21,831 nucleotides of DNA from JARRRL01 sp037380725 (GTDB lineage: Bacteria > Pseudomonadota > Gammaproteobacteria > Pseudomonadales > JANQJO01), in the NCBI GenBank assembly GCA_037380725.1, contig JARRRL010000036.1, positions 1-21,831 on the forward strand, given 5' to 3'. A program made the translations under genes and the position numbers. The notes beneath the pieces are model-generated. The model saw only the letters and a list, made by a program, of their open reading frames with translations, was not told the DNA's origin and searched no databases. Every line of letters begins with the position of its first letter. Positions within the stretch are counted from its first letter, which is position 1. Below, piece by piece: positions 1-6,676 of this stretch.

Positions 1-1
1 G

Positions 2-286
2 ATCAAGGAGCCTTTTTGCTCAGGGCCAGAAAATTGGCCCGCAAGTATGGGCTATGTGAAACTTAAAAACGCAAAAATAATAACCTTCCCAATAGAGCCC
101 AAAAAAACAAAAGTTTCAATGATTTTGAGTGAAAAAATAGAAAAGGATCTATATCGTCAAATTCACGATGTTGAGTATTGGGATACAAAGGGAAATCACT
201 ATAGGGTGTTTACCATCAGTAATGCCTCTAGTGAAGAGTGCTCTATGAGTGATGTTAAAGTATTTCGGGTCGAAGAAGTCAAATAA
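2..286 (+). CDS. Hypothetical protein, 5' end outside the window
   Basis: The frame is open from the window's left edge to the TAA at 284-286. The first ATG at 47 has no convincing ribosome binding site, and the codons before it read as normal protein (IKEPFCSGPENWPAS), so the gene probably begins outside the window. At least 94 residues are visible. The product is small, without membrane segments or signal peptide, and mixed charged/beta-like (for example YWDTKGNHYRVFTIS, then SEECSMSDVKVFRVEE). It resembles the small soluble hypothetical proteins of proteobacterial accessory regions, but I cannot assign a family. No partner gene is visible. Confidence 0.45.
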   Translation: MKEPFCSGPENWPASMGYVKLKNAKIITFPIEPKKTKVSMILSEKIEKDLYRQIHDVEYWDTKGNHYRVFTISNASSEECSMSDVKVFRVEEVK

Positions 287-294
287 ATGCCTAA

Positions 295-338
295 TAGGAC
301 AAACGGTAGGATGAACGGGACATAGGATGAACGAGACA
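295..338. repeat. 16-bp tandem repeat, about 2.7 copies
   Basis: TAGGATGAACGGGACA at 307-322 is followed directly by TAGGATGAACGAGACA at 323-338, with one mismatch. A partial, diverged unit (TAGGACAAACGG) precedes them at 295-306. The array is non-coding and starts just after the stop codon at 286. It is flanked by ATGCCT (288-293) and AGGCAT (338-343), which are inverted. Confidence 0.8.
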
Positions 339-718
339 GGCATGATTTAGGGTGTCAGTAAAAGAATGTTTCTTGATCGCCATCCAATGCACACATCTTT
401 TTTAAGAATTTTACAGGAGCATATGAAAGTAACTGTAAATCTTAAATTGGATATCCAGCTTACTAAGAAGCATTTTAAGCCCGCTATCCTGCGAAAACGT
501 GTGGCGAGCGGAAAACCCTTGGAGCCACCCCTCTCCGGTTGAACCCAAAAGCTCCTCTCATTGGAGGGTATCGGATCGCGAAAGACCTAATCGGTATCCA
601 ACAGGCGGATAGTTGGCCGGGACGCAATGAGAAGCGGGCCTCCCTTGCCAAGATAGCGTTGTAATACAACGCACGCCCTGTCTATGTGCTAACAGCAATC
701 GCAGGCGAAAAAATAAAA
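339..718. other. Spacer between the first gene and the mobilisation module
   Basis: No well supported gene lies here. One possible 39-codon reading frame runs from ATG 423 to TGA 542 (plus strand), with AGGAG just upstream at 415-419. It shows no recognisable protein pattern, and it overlaps the nic-like site, so I do not call it a gene. The stretch 480-660 is more GC-rich and rich in short inverted repeats, such as CTCC/GGAG around 552-567. A non-coding transfer-origin role would fit its position upstream of mobC. Confidence 0.4.
485..492 (+). other. Candidate oriT nic site (MOBP-like core)
   Basis: TATCCTGC fits the YATCCTGY nick-site core known for IncP/MOBP-type relaxases. It lies about 330 bp upstream of mobC, where a transfer origin is expected. 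A short inverted pair, CTTAAA near 437 and TTTAAG near 476, lies just upstream. An eight-base match is weak alone; its value comes from context. The relaxase that would act on it is destroyed in this copy, so it could only be used by a helper element. Confidence 0.35.
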
Positions 719-823
719 ATGGCGCACTTCGAAAGAGAAACTTCGAACCGCCTTTTCCAGACATTAGAGGAATGGAATGACTTCCTCAAGAAGTATGCGC
801 CATTCTTCAAGGAGGTGGCGTAA
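719..823 (+). CDS. Small ORF coupled to mobC (34 aa)
   Basis: This frame begins at ATG 719 and ends at TAA 821-823, sharing the A of the mobC start codon (TAATG). That overlap suggests translational coupling. The product begins MAHFERETSNRLFQTLEEWN and is a short, charged, probably helical peptide ending FFKEVA. The mobC Shine-Dalgarno (AAGGAGG, 808-814) lies inside it. The frame is open upstream to 665, so a non-ATG start is possible. I recognise no family. The tidy overlap is the only evidence for translation. Confidence 0.35.
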   Translation: MAHFERETSNRLFQTLEEWNDFLKKYAPFFKEVA

Positions 824-1227
824 TGAGCACTCTTTCAACAAATTCATATAAAAACAGCAGCTTACCTGCTCCATTCTCTTTGAGACTGACCTTTGAGGAA
901 CGCGCTGCCCTGGAACAATCGGCTGGCAATCGCCCTCTGGGAGCCTATATCCGCTCGAAGCTCTTTGGCGGCACAGAAACACCGAGAAAACGGCGCAGCC
1001 GCACCAGGAAGCCTCTAAAAGACGAAAAAGCCCTGGGTGAGCTATTGGGTAAACTGGGTGAATCCCGGCTTGCCAGCAACGTCAATCAACTTGCCAAAGC
1101 TGCCAATTCTGACTCCTTGCCAGTCACACCGGATACCGAAAAGGCCCTCCAAAATGCCTGTGACGATGTAAGAACCATGTGCATATTATTTATGCAGACT
1201 CTGAGCTATTACTCTTCGGAGGTGTAG
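823..1227 (+). CDS. mobC: MobC-like plasmid mobilisation relaxosome protein
   Basis: The 134-residue product is an accessory relaxosome protein of the MobC family, which helps a relaxase nick at oriT in mobilisable plasmids and elements. The N-terminal part contains the ribbon-helix-helix-like segment PFSLRLTFEERAALEQSAG, then PLGAYIRSKLFGG and a basic patch KRRSRTRK near residues 56-65. The C-terminal half carries the typical SRLASNVNQLAKAANSDSLP stretch and a final helix. The start at 823 is set by AAGGAGG at 808-814, eight bases upstream. The stop is followed two bases later by the start of the relaxase remnant, as in intact mobC-relaxase operons. The gene looks intact, although its relaxase partner is not. 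Confidence 0.85.
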   Translation: MSTLSTNSYKNSSLPAPFSLRLTFEERAALEQSAGNRPLGAYIRSKLFGGTETPRKRRSRTRKPLKDEKALGELLGKLGESRLASNVNQLAKAANSDSLPVTPDTEKALQNACDDVRTMCILFMQTLSYYSSEV

Positions 1228-1229
1228 CC

Positions 1230-1466
1230 ATGATTTTGAAGGGAAGCCAGCGCTCAGGAGGTAAACAGCTCGCAGCTCATCTGCTTAAAACCGAAGACAA
1301 TGAACATGTCGAGGTTCAGGAGCTGCGGGGGCGTTATCTCTGAAGACCTGCCCTCTGCCTTCAATGAAATCCATGCTGTAAGCAAGGGAACCAGAGCCAA
1401 GCAGCCCTTTTCTCCCTCAGCCTCAGCCCGCCTCCCATCCTGCGTGTGAACGGTATAGATCAGTAG
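1230..1466 (+). pseudogene. Relaxase/mobilisation nuclease, N-terminal remnant
   Basis: ATG 1230 follows the mobC stop by two bases, with GGAGG at 1218-1222. The first frame reads MILKGSQRSGGKQLAAHLLK and on to EVQELRG, the characteristic start of a relaxase found next to mobC. It hits a stop at 1341-1343. Adding one base just after ELRG explains the break, because the next frame continues as VISEDLPSAFNEIHAVSKGT and AKQPF. Loss of one T then breaks that frame, and the original frame resumes with SLSLSPP before stopping at 1464-1466. Two compensating single-base indels and loss of everything after about 75 codons leave no catalytic domain. Confidence 0.8.
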
Positions 1467-1471
1467 AAAAT

Positions 1472-1549
1472 TGTCCATTAAAAACCATATATGTCCAAAA
1501 AATTGTTTGATTGTGTCCATTAAATGATGTAAGTTGATTTAATGGACAC
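1472..1549. promoter_or_regulatory. TGTCCA box cluster with 12-bp inverted repeat upstream of fic
   Basis: TGTCCATTAAA occurs at 1472-1482 and 1514-1524, TGTCCAAAAAA at 1492-1502, and the reverse complement TTTAATGGACA at 1538-1548. The direct copies start 20 and 22 bases apart, about two helical turns. GTGTCCATTAAA (1513-1524) and TTTAATGGACAC (1538-1549) form a perfect 12-bp inverted repeat with a 13-base spacer, ending 14 bases before the fic ATG. The layout looks like an operator, plausibly for the winged-helix domain of the Fic protein itself. A hairpin role cannot be excluded. Confidence 0.6.
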
Positions 1550-1563
1550 TTAAAGAGGCAACC

Positions 1564-2937
1564 ATGGCATCAGACGCACAAAGTGAAATAGAGAAAATTC
1601 TCGCCATTCTGGAGAAAAGCCCAGAAGGATTGTCTACTAGCAAAATTTCAGAATTAATAGGTTTTTCTGCTAATTACAAGACATTGCAGCGCCGCCTTGT
1701 CAGCATGTCGGACGATGGGCTCATACTAAAAGTGGGTGAGAAAAAGGCCAGAAAGTATTATCCCGTCAATGTGTCCAAAAAAGAAAATATTGGACATTTA
1801 TCGGACAGCACGCACGAGATTTTTAGTCCAGAAAGTCAGAATATCCTTAAGTTTTTGGACACTCCACCCCATGGCCGCCCAAAAATGTCCTATAACCGTG
1901 TTTTTTTGGACAGCTATGACCCAAATAAAACAGCGTATGTCCCGGAAAAGGTCAGAAAACAGCTATACAAGGAAGGCAAACGCTTCGACAAGTCACTAGC
2001 AGCAGGCACCTACGCGCGGGAAATTTGCCAGCGGCTACTCATAGACCTGCCCTATAACTCCAGCCGCCTGGAAGGCAACACCTACTCACGGCTGGATACG
2101 CAAAAGCTCGTTGAGGACGGTATTACAGCAGAAGACAAGGTTCACGAAGAAACCGTTATGATTATGAACCACAAGGAAGCCCTTCTGTTCCTGGTGGAAA
2201 ACGCGCAAGATATTGAGCTAAACAGCCTGACGATCCGCAACCTACACCATTTGCTGTCGCAAGATTTGCTGGCAAGCCCTGAGGCTTGTGGCAATATCCG
2301 GTCTTCTATAGAAGTGAATATTGGGCAATCGACCTACAAACCGCTAAACAACCCTCTTCTGCTCAAAGAGCTATTCGAACTTATTTTACTAAAAGCCCGC
2401 AAGATCAAAAACCCGTTTGAGCAAAGCTTCTTTTTGCTGGTGCATCTTTCCTACTTGCAGGCGTTTGAAGATGTCAACAAGCGCACTTCACGCCTGAGCT
2501 GCAATATCCCCTTTATCAAAGAAAATTTATGCCCGCTCAGCTTTACCGATGTTTCGCGAGATGATTACACCACAGCCTTAGTTGTCATGTATGAAAAAAA
2601 CAACGTTAACCCCATGCTGGAACTCTATACCTGGGCTTATCTGCGCTCGTGCGAGCAATACGGTGTCGTCAAAAAATCCTTGGGCGAAATTGATGCGTTC
2701 CGCATTCAGTACAGACAACAAAGAAAGGAAGTCATGGGGTTGGTCGTCAAGAACGGGTTGCACGCTGATAAAGCAGAAGACTATATCGAAAATTTCTGTA
2801 AGAAAAATGATATAGACGAGACTGCAAAATTTACAGCCATGACGCTAGCCGATTTAAGCACATTGCATGCTGGTGCAATCATTGGCTTAGGTATCACTGA
2901 AACGCAACTCGAAGCATGGCTTTCGAGCAAGCCATAG
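1564..2937 (+). CDS. Fic-family protein with N-terminal winged HTH
   Basis: The 457-residue product has a winged-helix DNA-binding domain (residues ~1-70, with ILEKSPEGLSTSKISELIGF) and a Fic-fold domain. Fic enzymes transfer AMP or other nucleotides to protein side chains. An inhibitory (S/T)xxxE(G/N)-type motif, SSRLEGN, sits near residues 166-172, N-terminal to the active-site loop, as in self-inhibited Fic proteins. The active-site loop reads QAFEDVNKRTSR (residues 299-310): Gln replaces the usual catalytic His and VN the usual GN. I recall this as a recurrent Fic variant, so activity should not be assumed. The start follows AGAGG (1554-1558). The gene appears intact, its last 22 bases overlap IS66 tnpA, and the upstream TGTCCA boxes suggest autoregulation. 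Function in this host is unknown. Confidence 0.85.
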   Translation: MASDAQSEIEKILAILEKSPEGLSTSKISELIGFSANYKTLQRRLVSMSDDGLILKVGEKKARKYYPVNVSKKENIGHLSDSTHEIFSPESQNILKFLDTPPHGRPKMSYNRVFLDSYDPNKTAYVPEKVRKQLYKEGKRFDKSLAAGTYAREICQRLLIDLPYNSSRLEGNTYSRLDTQKLVEDGITAEDKVHEETVMIMNHKEALLFLVENAQDIELNSLTIRNLHHLLSQDLLASPEACGNIRSSIEVNIGQSTYKPLNNPLLLKELFELILLKARKIKNPFEQSFFLLVHLSYLQAFEDVNKRTSRLSCNIPFIKENLCPLSFTDVSRDDYTTALVVMYEKNNVNPMLELYTWAYLRSCEQYGVVKKSLGEIDAFRIQYRQQRKEVMGLVVKNGLHADKAEDYIENFCKKNDIDETAKFTAMTLADLSTLHAGAIIGLGITETQLEAWLSSKP

Positions 2938-3233
2938 ATAGGATCAACACCCAAAAACAATCAGGGCTATCTCGGATCCAGTATTGCCTACGACACGGTC
3001 TCAATTATGATCAGTTTGGCTATTATGCCAAAATCTCTCCACAACTCAATTCACCAGAACTCAACGTGACTCAGGCCACAACGCCTTCAGATTTTATTCC
3101 GCTGAATGTGGTGCAACAGCACACCTCTATAAATCAGTTTACTCTGACCCATCTCGATGGCAGCACCTTGTCGTGGACTACAGCGTGGAGCCCTGCTCAA
3201 GTGCTCGATTTTGTTTCAGGCTGGAGAGCGTGA
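2916..3233 (+). CDS. tnpA: IS66-type TnpA accessory protein
   Basis: The 105-residue product has the N-terminal pattern of IS66 TnpA, a helix-turn-helix-like protein required with TnpB for IS66 transposition: QKQSGLSRIQYCLRHGLNYD, then FGYYAK. The C-terminus (DGSTLSWTTAWSPAQVLDFV) also fits. The ATG at 2916 lies inside the end of fic in another frame, with no clear ribosome binding site, so the native start may have been lost when the IS inserted. The TGA at 3231-3233 sits one base before the tnpB ATG. It is full length for the family, but the rest of its element is broken. Confidence 0.75.
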   Translation: MAFEQAIDRINTQKQSGLSRIQYCLRHGLNYDQFGYYAKISPQLNSPELNVTQATTPSDFIPLNVVQQHTSINQFTLTHLDGSTLSWTTAWSPAQVLDFVSGWRA

Positions 3234-3234
3234 G

Positions 3235-3529
3235 ATGATCCGACCTGACAAAAGCTGCGAACGCATTTTTATTTATCGCAAACCAGTGGATTTTAGAAAG
3301 CAAGTCAATGGATTGAGTGCCTTGATACAATTTACCTTAAAACATAATCCCCTGAGTGGTGATTTATTTGTTTTTTTAATCGTTCGGCTAACAAAATCCA
3401 CATCCTCTACTGGGAGCATAATGGGTTTGTACTGTATGGCCAGTATCTGGAGAAAGACAGCTCTTAAATGGAATTAACATTGATCTGATCATGCCGCATA
3501 AACCGTTAAAATATGCATTGGCTGGTTGA
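3235..3529 (+). pseudogene. tnpB: IS66-type TnpB, frameshifted with internal deletion
   Basis: From ATG 3235 the frame reads MIRPDKSCERIFIYRKPVDF and continues NGLSAL, SGDLFVF, the classic IS66 TnpB (IS66 Orf2) start. At the T run 3371-3377 it loses one T. The following frame continues the match as NRSANKIHILYWEHNGFVLY, then GQYLEKDSS and a stop. A third stretch, DLIMPHKPLKYA at 3482-3517, is the expected C-terminus, so about 20 codons between it and the previous match are missing. The gene cannot yield full-length TnpB. Confidence 0.8.
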
Positions 3530-3875
3530 AAAACTGGCCTATTTCATACACTATAACGCCATGTGCCAATCAGGGAACGACGCGCAGCAGGCGCTCATCA
3601 CAACACTTACCCAAAAAATCGATAAACTGAAAGCAGAGAATCGAGAACTCTGTGCGCTTGTTGATGATCTTCAAGAAAAAAATCAATTATTGAACCAGAT
3701 AATTTTTGGTTCCAGCAGTGAGCAATCCGAGACGATTAATCCCAGTCAGACGAATGGCAACCAAAATGATGCGGTCCTTGATCAAGAGGTTGAGCCAAAC
3801 GCGGCAGTCAATGATGACAGCATCAACCCTGAACCCGACCCTCAGCAGAAAGGCGGTGACAACAAGATATTTTGA
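3513..3875 (+). pseudogene. tnpC: IS66-type transposase TnpC, N-terminal fragment
   Basis: This 120-codon frame carries the N-terminal coiled-coil region of the IS66 DDE transposase (TLTQKIDKLKAENRELCALV, then DDLQEKNQLLNQIIFGSSSE), ending in the FGxSSE signature that precedes the zinc-binding and DDE parts. After an acidic linker it stops at 3873-3875. The catalytic core of roughly 400 residues is absent. It overlaps the tail of the tnpB remnant. Confidence 0.75.
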
Positions 3876-3998
3876 GGCTATGAAGCAACTGATGACCTTG
3901 ATTGCAGTATAGTGTAGCGGATCCAAGTTGAGTGTTTTGTACTTCTATACTTGTTATGAGTTGTTATGCGAACAATATATGAGGGAGTTGGCGTTTTA

Positions 3999-4643
3999 AT
4001 GAAAGCATCAGGATGGTCTATTACTAGGATTTTAAAATGTCTTCTGATATGTATGTTATCTCTACAATTATTTGTTGTTGGTTTTTTCTTTGTGTTGGAG
4101 GAGGGGATGAAGTCGTATGTTCCCTTGGAGAAAATGTCCGTGAGTTCGAGCAGTGATGTAATTTTGATCAGCGTGAAGAATGTTGAAATGGTAGATCGAC
4201 ATATATTTTTGGAAATTTCTGGTATCCCAGGTGATCCTGATACTAGTCGTGGAGATACTATTATCAATACAAAAGTTGTATGCAAAGGTAGGGTTGCTTT
4301 TCAGAATTTGGAAAAAATGGACGTTTCGTACACTCGTTCAAGAGCTGTGGTGTCCTTGGTAAGAAATGTTACGGCGCATAACTGTGAAGTTGAAATATTT
4401 TTAGATCCAAAGCATTTCTCTAAGCTTGTCGATGGCAGGGTGCTTGTAGTTCGTTCTGCGTGGGGGGAGGTCTTTGGTGTTGACTTAAGGGATTTTCCAG
4501 TTTTGTTTGGTTGTTTGGCAATCATTTTATATATTTTTGCTTGGTATATTGGCTTTAATTCTGGTTTGCCATTGATTATTGGGGGAGGGGTAACTTTGGC
4601 ATTATGTATTTTATATTTTTTCTTAGAAAGGAGTAAGGTGTGA
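3999..4643 (+). CDS. Hypothetical three-span membrane protein
   Basis: I do not recognise this 214-residue protein. One hydrophobic segment lies near residues 10-32 (ILKCLLICMLSLQLFVVGFF). A soluble, beta-rich region of about 130 residues follows, then two more hydrophobic segments near 168-186 and 190-208. There is no lipobox or clear signal cleavage site, so the soluble part is probably a periplasmic loop anchored at both ends. I prefer ATG 3999 over ATG 3966 because GGGAG lies upstream near 3983-3987. The gene is markedly AT-rich compared with the core genes. It stands alone between IS66 and IS630 debris, which suggests acquisition with the island. It has no frame breaks. Confidence 0.55.
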   Translation: MKASGWSITRILKCLLICMLSLQLFVVGFFFVLEEGMKSYVPLEKMSVSSSSDVILISVKNVEMVDRHIFLEISGIPGDPDTSRGDTIINTKVVCKGRVAFQNLEKMDVSYTRSRAVVSLVRNVTAHNCEVEIFLDPKHFSKLVDGRVLVVRSAWGEVFGVDLRDFPVLFGCLAIILYIFAWYIGFNSGLPLIIGGGVTLALCILYFFLERSKV

Positions 4644-4654
4644 CGTTTACGATT

Positions 4655-4801
4655 CAGCCATATGCAGCCATGGCGTTATGCTCAGGGTGCACCGCGCCTA
4701 TGAACAGAACTTCTTCATCGTCAGGTTTTTCCTCCATGAAGCGTTCGTAGAACTCCACAAATAATTCCTGGGCCTCACGATCCGGTTGACCTAGAACCAA
4801 T
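4655..4801. repeat. Direct repeat, copy 1 (IS630 internal segment)
   Basis: Positions 4655-4749 are identical over 95 bases to 7433-7527. The next 52 bases match 7528-7574 except for five extra bases (GAACT) and two substitutions. Both copies lie in the same orientation, about 2.8 kb apart, bracketing the IS4 remnant and the restriction-locus remains. Confidence 0.9.
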
Positions 4802-4943
4802 TTTGGCTTCTTGAATTAATAACCAATCCGATGAAGCAAATCTCTCATTCCACTCGATGTATATTCAATCTAAAAACTGGTCTTAACGAATTCAATAACA
4901 GCATTCGTAGTCAGATAGATCTTGCTTTCAAGTTCGGCATTTA
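4655..4943 (-). pseudogene. IS630-family transposase, 5' half
   Basis: Read on the minus strand from 4943, the remnant gives LNAELESKIYLTTNAVIEFV, then after a one-base shift EYTSSGMRDLLHRIGY, a stop, and FKKPKLVLGQPDREAQE followed by FYERFMEEKPDDEEVLFIGA and VHPEHNAMAAYG. This is the N-terminal and early catalytic part of an IS630-type transposase. It breaks off at 4655, right after AAYG. The expected first catalytic Asp before AVHP is Gly here (FIGAVHP). The segment 4655-4801 is duplicated at 7433-7574, where the missing C-terminal half continues. Confidence 0.75.
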
Positions 4944-5494
4944 ACTACTTTTTCTCGTCGCCAATGCCCCAACGCTGCTCATGGTGGTGACTGAACATTC
5001 GCAGTAGCAACGAAGTCATGAGCCAGCCATGCCTGTTGGCAAATGCCCGCCTGGCTTTTGCTCCAGGCCTTACCACTGGCAAAATCGTTTTTCCAGTTGT
5101 CAAAGCATTTCTCGATGTCTCAGCGTCGCGAGTACAAAAAGGCGACCAGACCGGCTAAGAGGTCCATGTCATTGGTGAGAAACACTAAGTTCTGACCCTC
5201 CGGGGTCATATAATGTATCAGACGCCATTTTTCTGTACTGGCCTTCAGGTTAATGATTTCATCGGAAATAACGCCTTCGTTCAGCTTGTTTTGTATGAAG
5301 GACCTGGCTTCCCGTTCTTCAATGACCAGATTCTCCTTCATACGATTGATCACCGTTTGCCGGTAGCGGCGCTTTTGTAAATCCCAAAAAGGCAGCGCAA
5401 TTGGCCAGCCACAAAGACCCACGTTCCTTGAGCAGACTTCCTTCTTCCTTTGCGTAATCCTTGAGCACGAGCATTTCGTGGTGATTGCGAGTTT
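4944..5494 (-). pseudogene. IS4-like DDE transposase remnant
   Basis: On the minus strand the readable part includes YRQTVINRMKENLVIEERE, LIHYMTPEGQNLVFLTND and LLAGLVAFLYSRR, followed by a stop at 5120-5122 and, in the same frame, DIEKCFDNWKNDF and ASGKAWSKSQ. The interrupted segment is the Y-(2)-R-(3)-E-(6)-K signature of IS4-type transposases, with the usual Trp codon changed to TGA. A further frameshift precedes TSLLLRMFSHHHEQRWGIGD. The 5' part near 5400-5490 is scrambled. The limits of the remnant against the hsdR piece (about 5495) and the IS630 piece (about 4943) are estimates. Confidence 0.7.
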
Positions 5495-5638
5495 CCAGGC
5501 GAGCAGCTCTTTTTCGATATTGCTGTTTTGATCTTCCCGATCATACCAATTCCCCAAATAGGTATAGCCAAGTTGATCGCGAAACAGTTTGATTACACGT
5601 TTTTGCGTTGCCTTTTCCTTTTAGCCCACTGCCGCCAT
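5495..5638 (-). pseudogene. hsdR: HsdR (type I restriction subunit), N-terminal stub
   Basis: From the ATG at 5638 (minus strand) the sequence reads MAAVG, a TAA stop, then KEKATQKRVIKLFRDQLGYT, YLGNWYDREDQNSNIEKELL. This is the highly conserved start of HsdR, the translocating endonuclease subunit of type I restriction-modification enzymes. The stop at codon 6 probably replaces a Lys or Gln codon. After about 45 codons the match ends where IS4-like sequence begins, so the nuclease and helicase domains are absent. The start lies just three bases beyond the rhuM-fic stop, as in an operon. Confidence 0.75.
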
Positions 5639-5641
5639 GGC

Positions 5642-6673
5642 TCACCCCGTTCTACGTTCTGTCTTTAATAAAATAAAATGTTCAATCAGTCGTATCATCA
5701 GCTCTTTTTGATCCGGCAGGCTCTCAGCCACTAATAATGCCAAAGCCACCAACGTATTGTCGTTAATCAACTGCTCCACAGGTTTGGCTAATAAGTGTTG
5801 GTTTAAGCGTAGATACCATAAAAAGAGAAAGGAACCACTGCGTTTGTTACCATCGGCCAGCGGGTGATTTTTGATAACAAAATACAATAGATGCGCGGCG
5901 CGGCTCGCCACATTAGGATAGAACAGCTCGTCCCCAAATCCTTGTTCAATTGTTGCCAAAGCAGAGGCCAAACCATCACCCCTAAGCTGGCCAAATAGCG
6001 CAGTGGCTTCGCCTTTATCCATCAGCACCTGCTTGAGCTCAGTAATTGCATCGAGTGCATCATCTAGTTCAATCGAGTTCATACCACCTTGTTTGGCGTT
6101 CAAAGCGGTGAGCGACTGCTCATCATAGCCCTGTAATAGACTCCAGCTGCGAGCATAGTCTTGAATCACACCCAAAACAGCTTCACCATCGCTGCCAACA
6201 AGTGATTGATTCAACAGGGTTTTGGAGAGAAGATCCAAAGCTTGACTAAATTCGACGCCCCGTTGCCGCAAACGGCGCTGATTAAGGGTGTAGCCTTCGA
6301 TCAAATGCTGCTTGAGGGTACGTGTGGCCCAGATACGAAACTGGGTAGCGCGCTTTGAACTGACACGGTAACCTACTGATATTACGACATCCAAACTATA
6401 GTGTTTTAACTGCCGTCGAACCTGACGGTTCCCTTCTTGACGAACTACCGAGAAATCCTCGGTAGTTGCGGATTCTGACAGCTCACCGTCTGAATAGACG
6501 TTTTTAAGGTGCAAACTGATATTATCAGCAGTCGTATCGAAGAGTTGGCTCATTTGCACCTGTGTTAGCCAGAGCGTTTCCTGCTCCAGCTTGAGGTCTA
6601 GCTGAACCTGCCCATCGTCCGAAATGAACAGCTCGGTTTGCGTGGTAATCTCCTGTTGCCCCTGATCGCTCAT
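5642..6673 (-). CDS. RhuM-like protein with C-terminal Fic/Doc domain
   Basis: The 343-residue product joins an N-terminal RhuM-type region (residues ~10-130: VQLDLKLEQETLWLTQVQMS, YSLDVVISVGYRVSSKRATQ, FRIWATRTLKQHL) to a Fic/Doc domain in the last 150 residues. The Fic motif is HPLADGNKRSG starting near residue 270, close to the Doc version HxFxDxNKR, with the catalytic His present. Doc-type enzymes can phosphorylate translation factor EF-Tu and Fic enzymes can AMPylate targets, but this fusion's substrate is not known to me. Such genes commonly sit inside type I restriction operons, and this one lies between hsdS (three-base gap) and hsdR. It is intact although both neighbours are broken. 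No separate antitoxin gene is visible. Confidence 0.85.
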   Translation of the reverse strand: MSDQGQQEITTQTELFISDDGQVQLDLKLEQETLWLTQVQMSQLFDTTADNISLHLKNVYSDGELSESATTEDFSVVRQEGNRQVRRQLKHYSLDVVISVGYRVSSKRATQFRIWATRTLKQHLIEGYTLNQRRLRQRGVEFSQALDLLSKTLLNQSLVGSDGEAVLGVIQDYARSWSLLQGYDEQSLTALNAKQGGMNSIELDDALDAITELKQVLMDKGEATALFGQLRGDGLASALATIEQGFGDELFYPNVASRAAHLLYFVIKNHPLADGNKRSGSFLFLWYLRLNQHLLAKPVEQLINDNTLVALALLVAESLPDQKELMIRLIEHFILLKTERRTG

Positions 6674-6676
6674 TGC

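Larger units (their letters stand above)
2916..3875 (+). mobile_element. IS66-family element, degenerate and 3'-truncated
   Basis: Three consecutive plus-strand reading frames match the tnpA-tnpB-tnpC order of IS66 elements. tnpB has a frameshift and an internal deletion, and tnpC stops after about 120 codons, well short of its catalytic domain. No terminal inverted repeats or target duplication were seen. The left end must be at or near the fic stop codon; the right end is lost, with unrelated AT-rich sequence following. Confidence 0.8.

Noticed and set aside
484..764. Minus-strand frames of 61 and 68 codons upstream of mobC
   Set aside because: No family pattern or ribosome binding site. 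They lie opposite the probable transfer-origin region.
1254..1520. 88-codon minus-strand frame
   Set aside because: It is antisense to the relaxase remnant and the TGTCCA operator region and has no protein features.
3371..3377. T run in IS66 tnpB as a programmed frameshift site
   Set aside because: The downstream part of tnpB also has an internal deletion and tnpC is truncated, so decay is the simpler explanation. I know of no established programmed shift at this place in TnpB.
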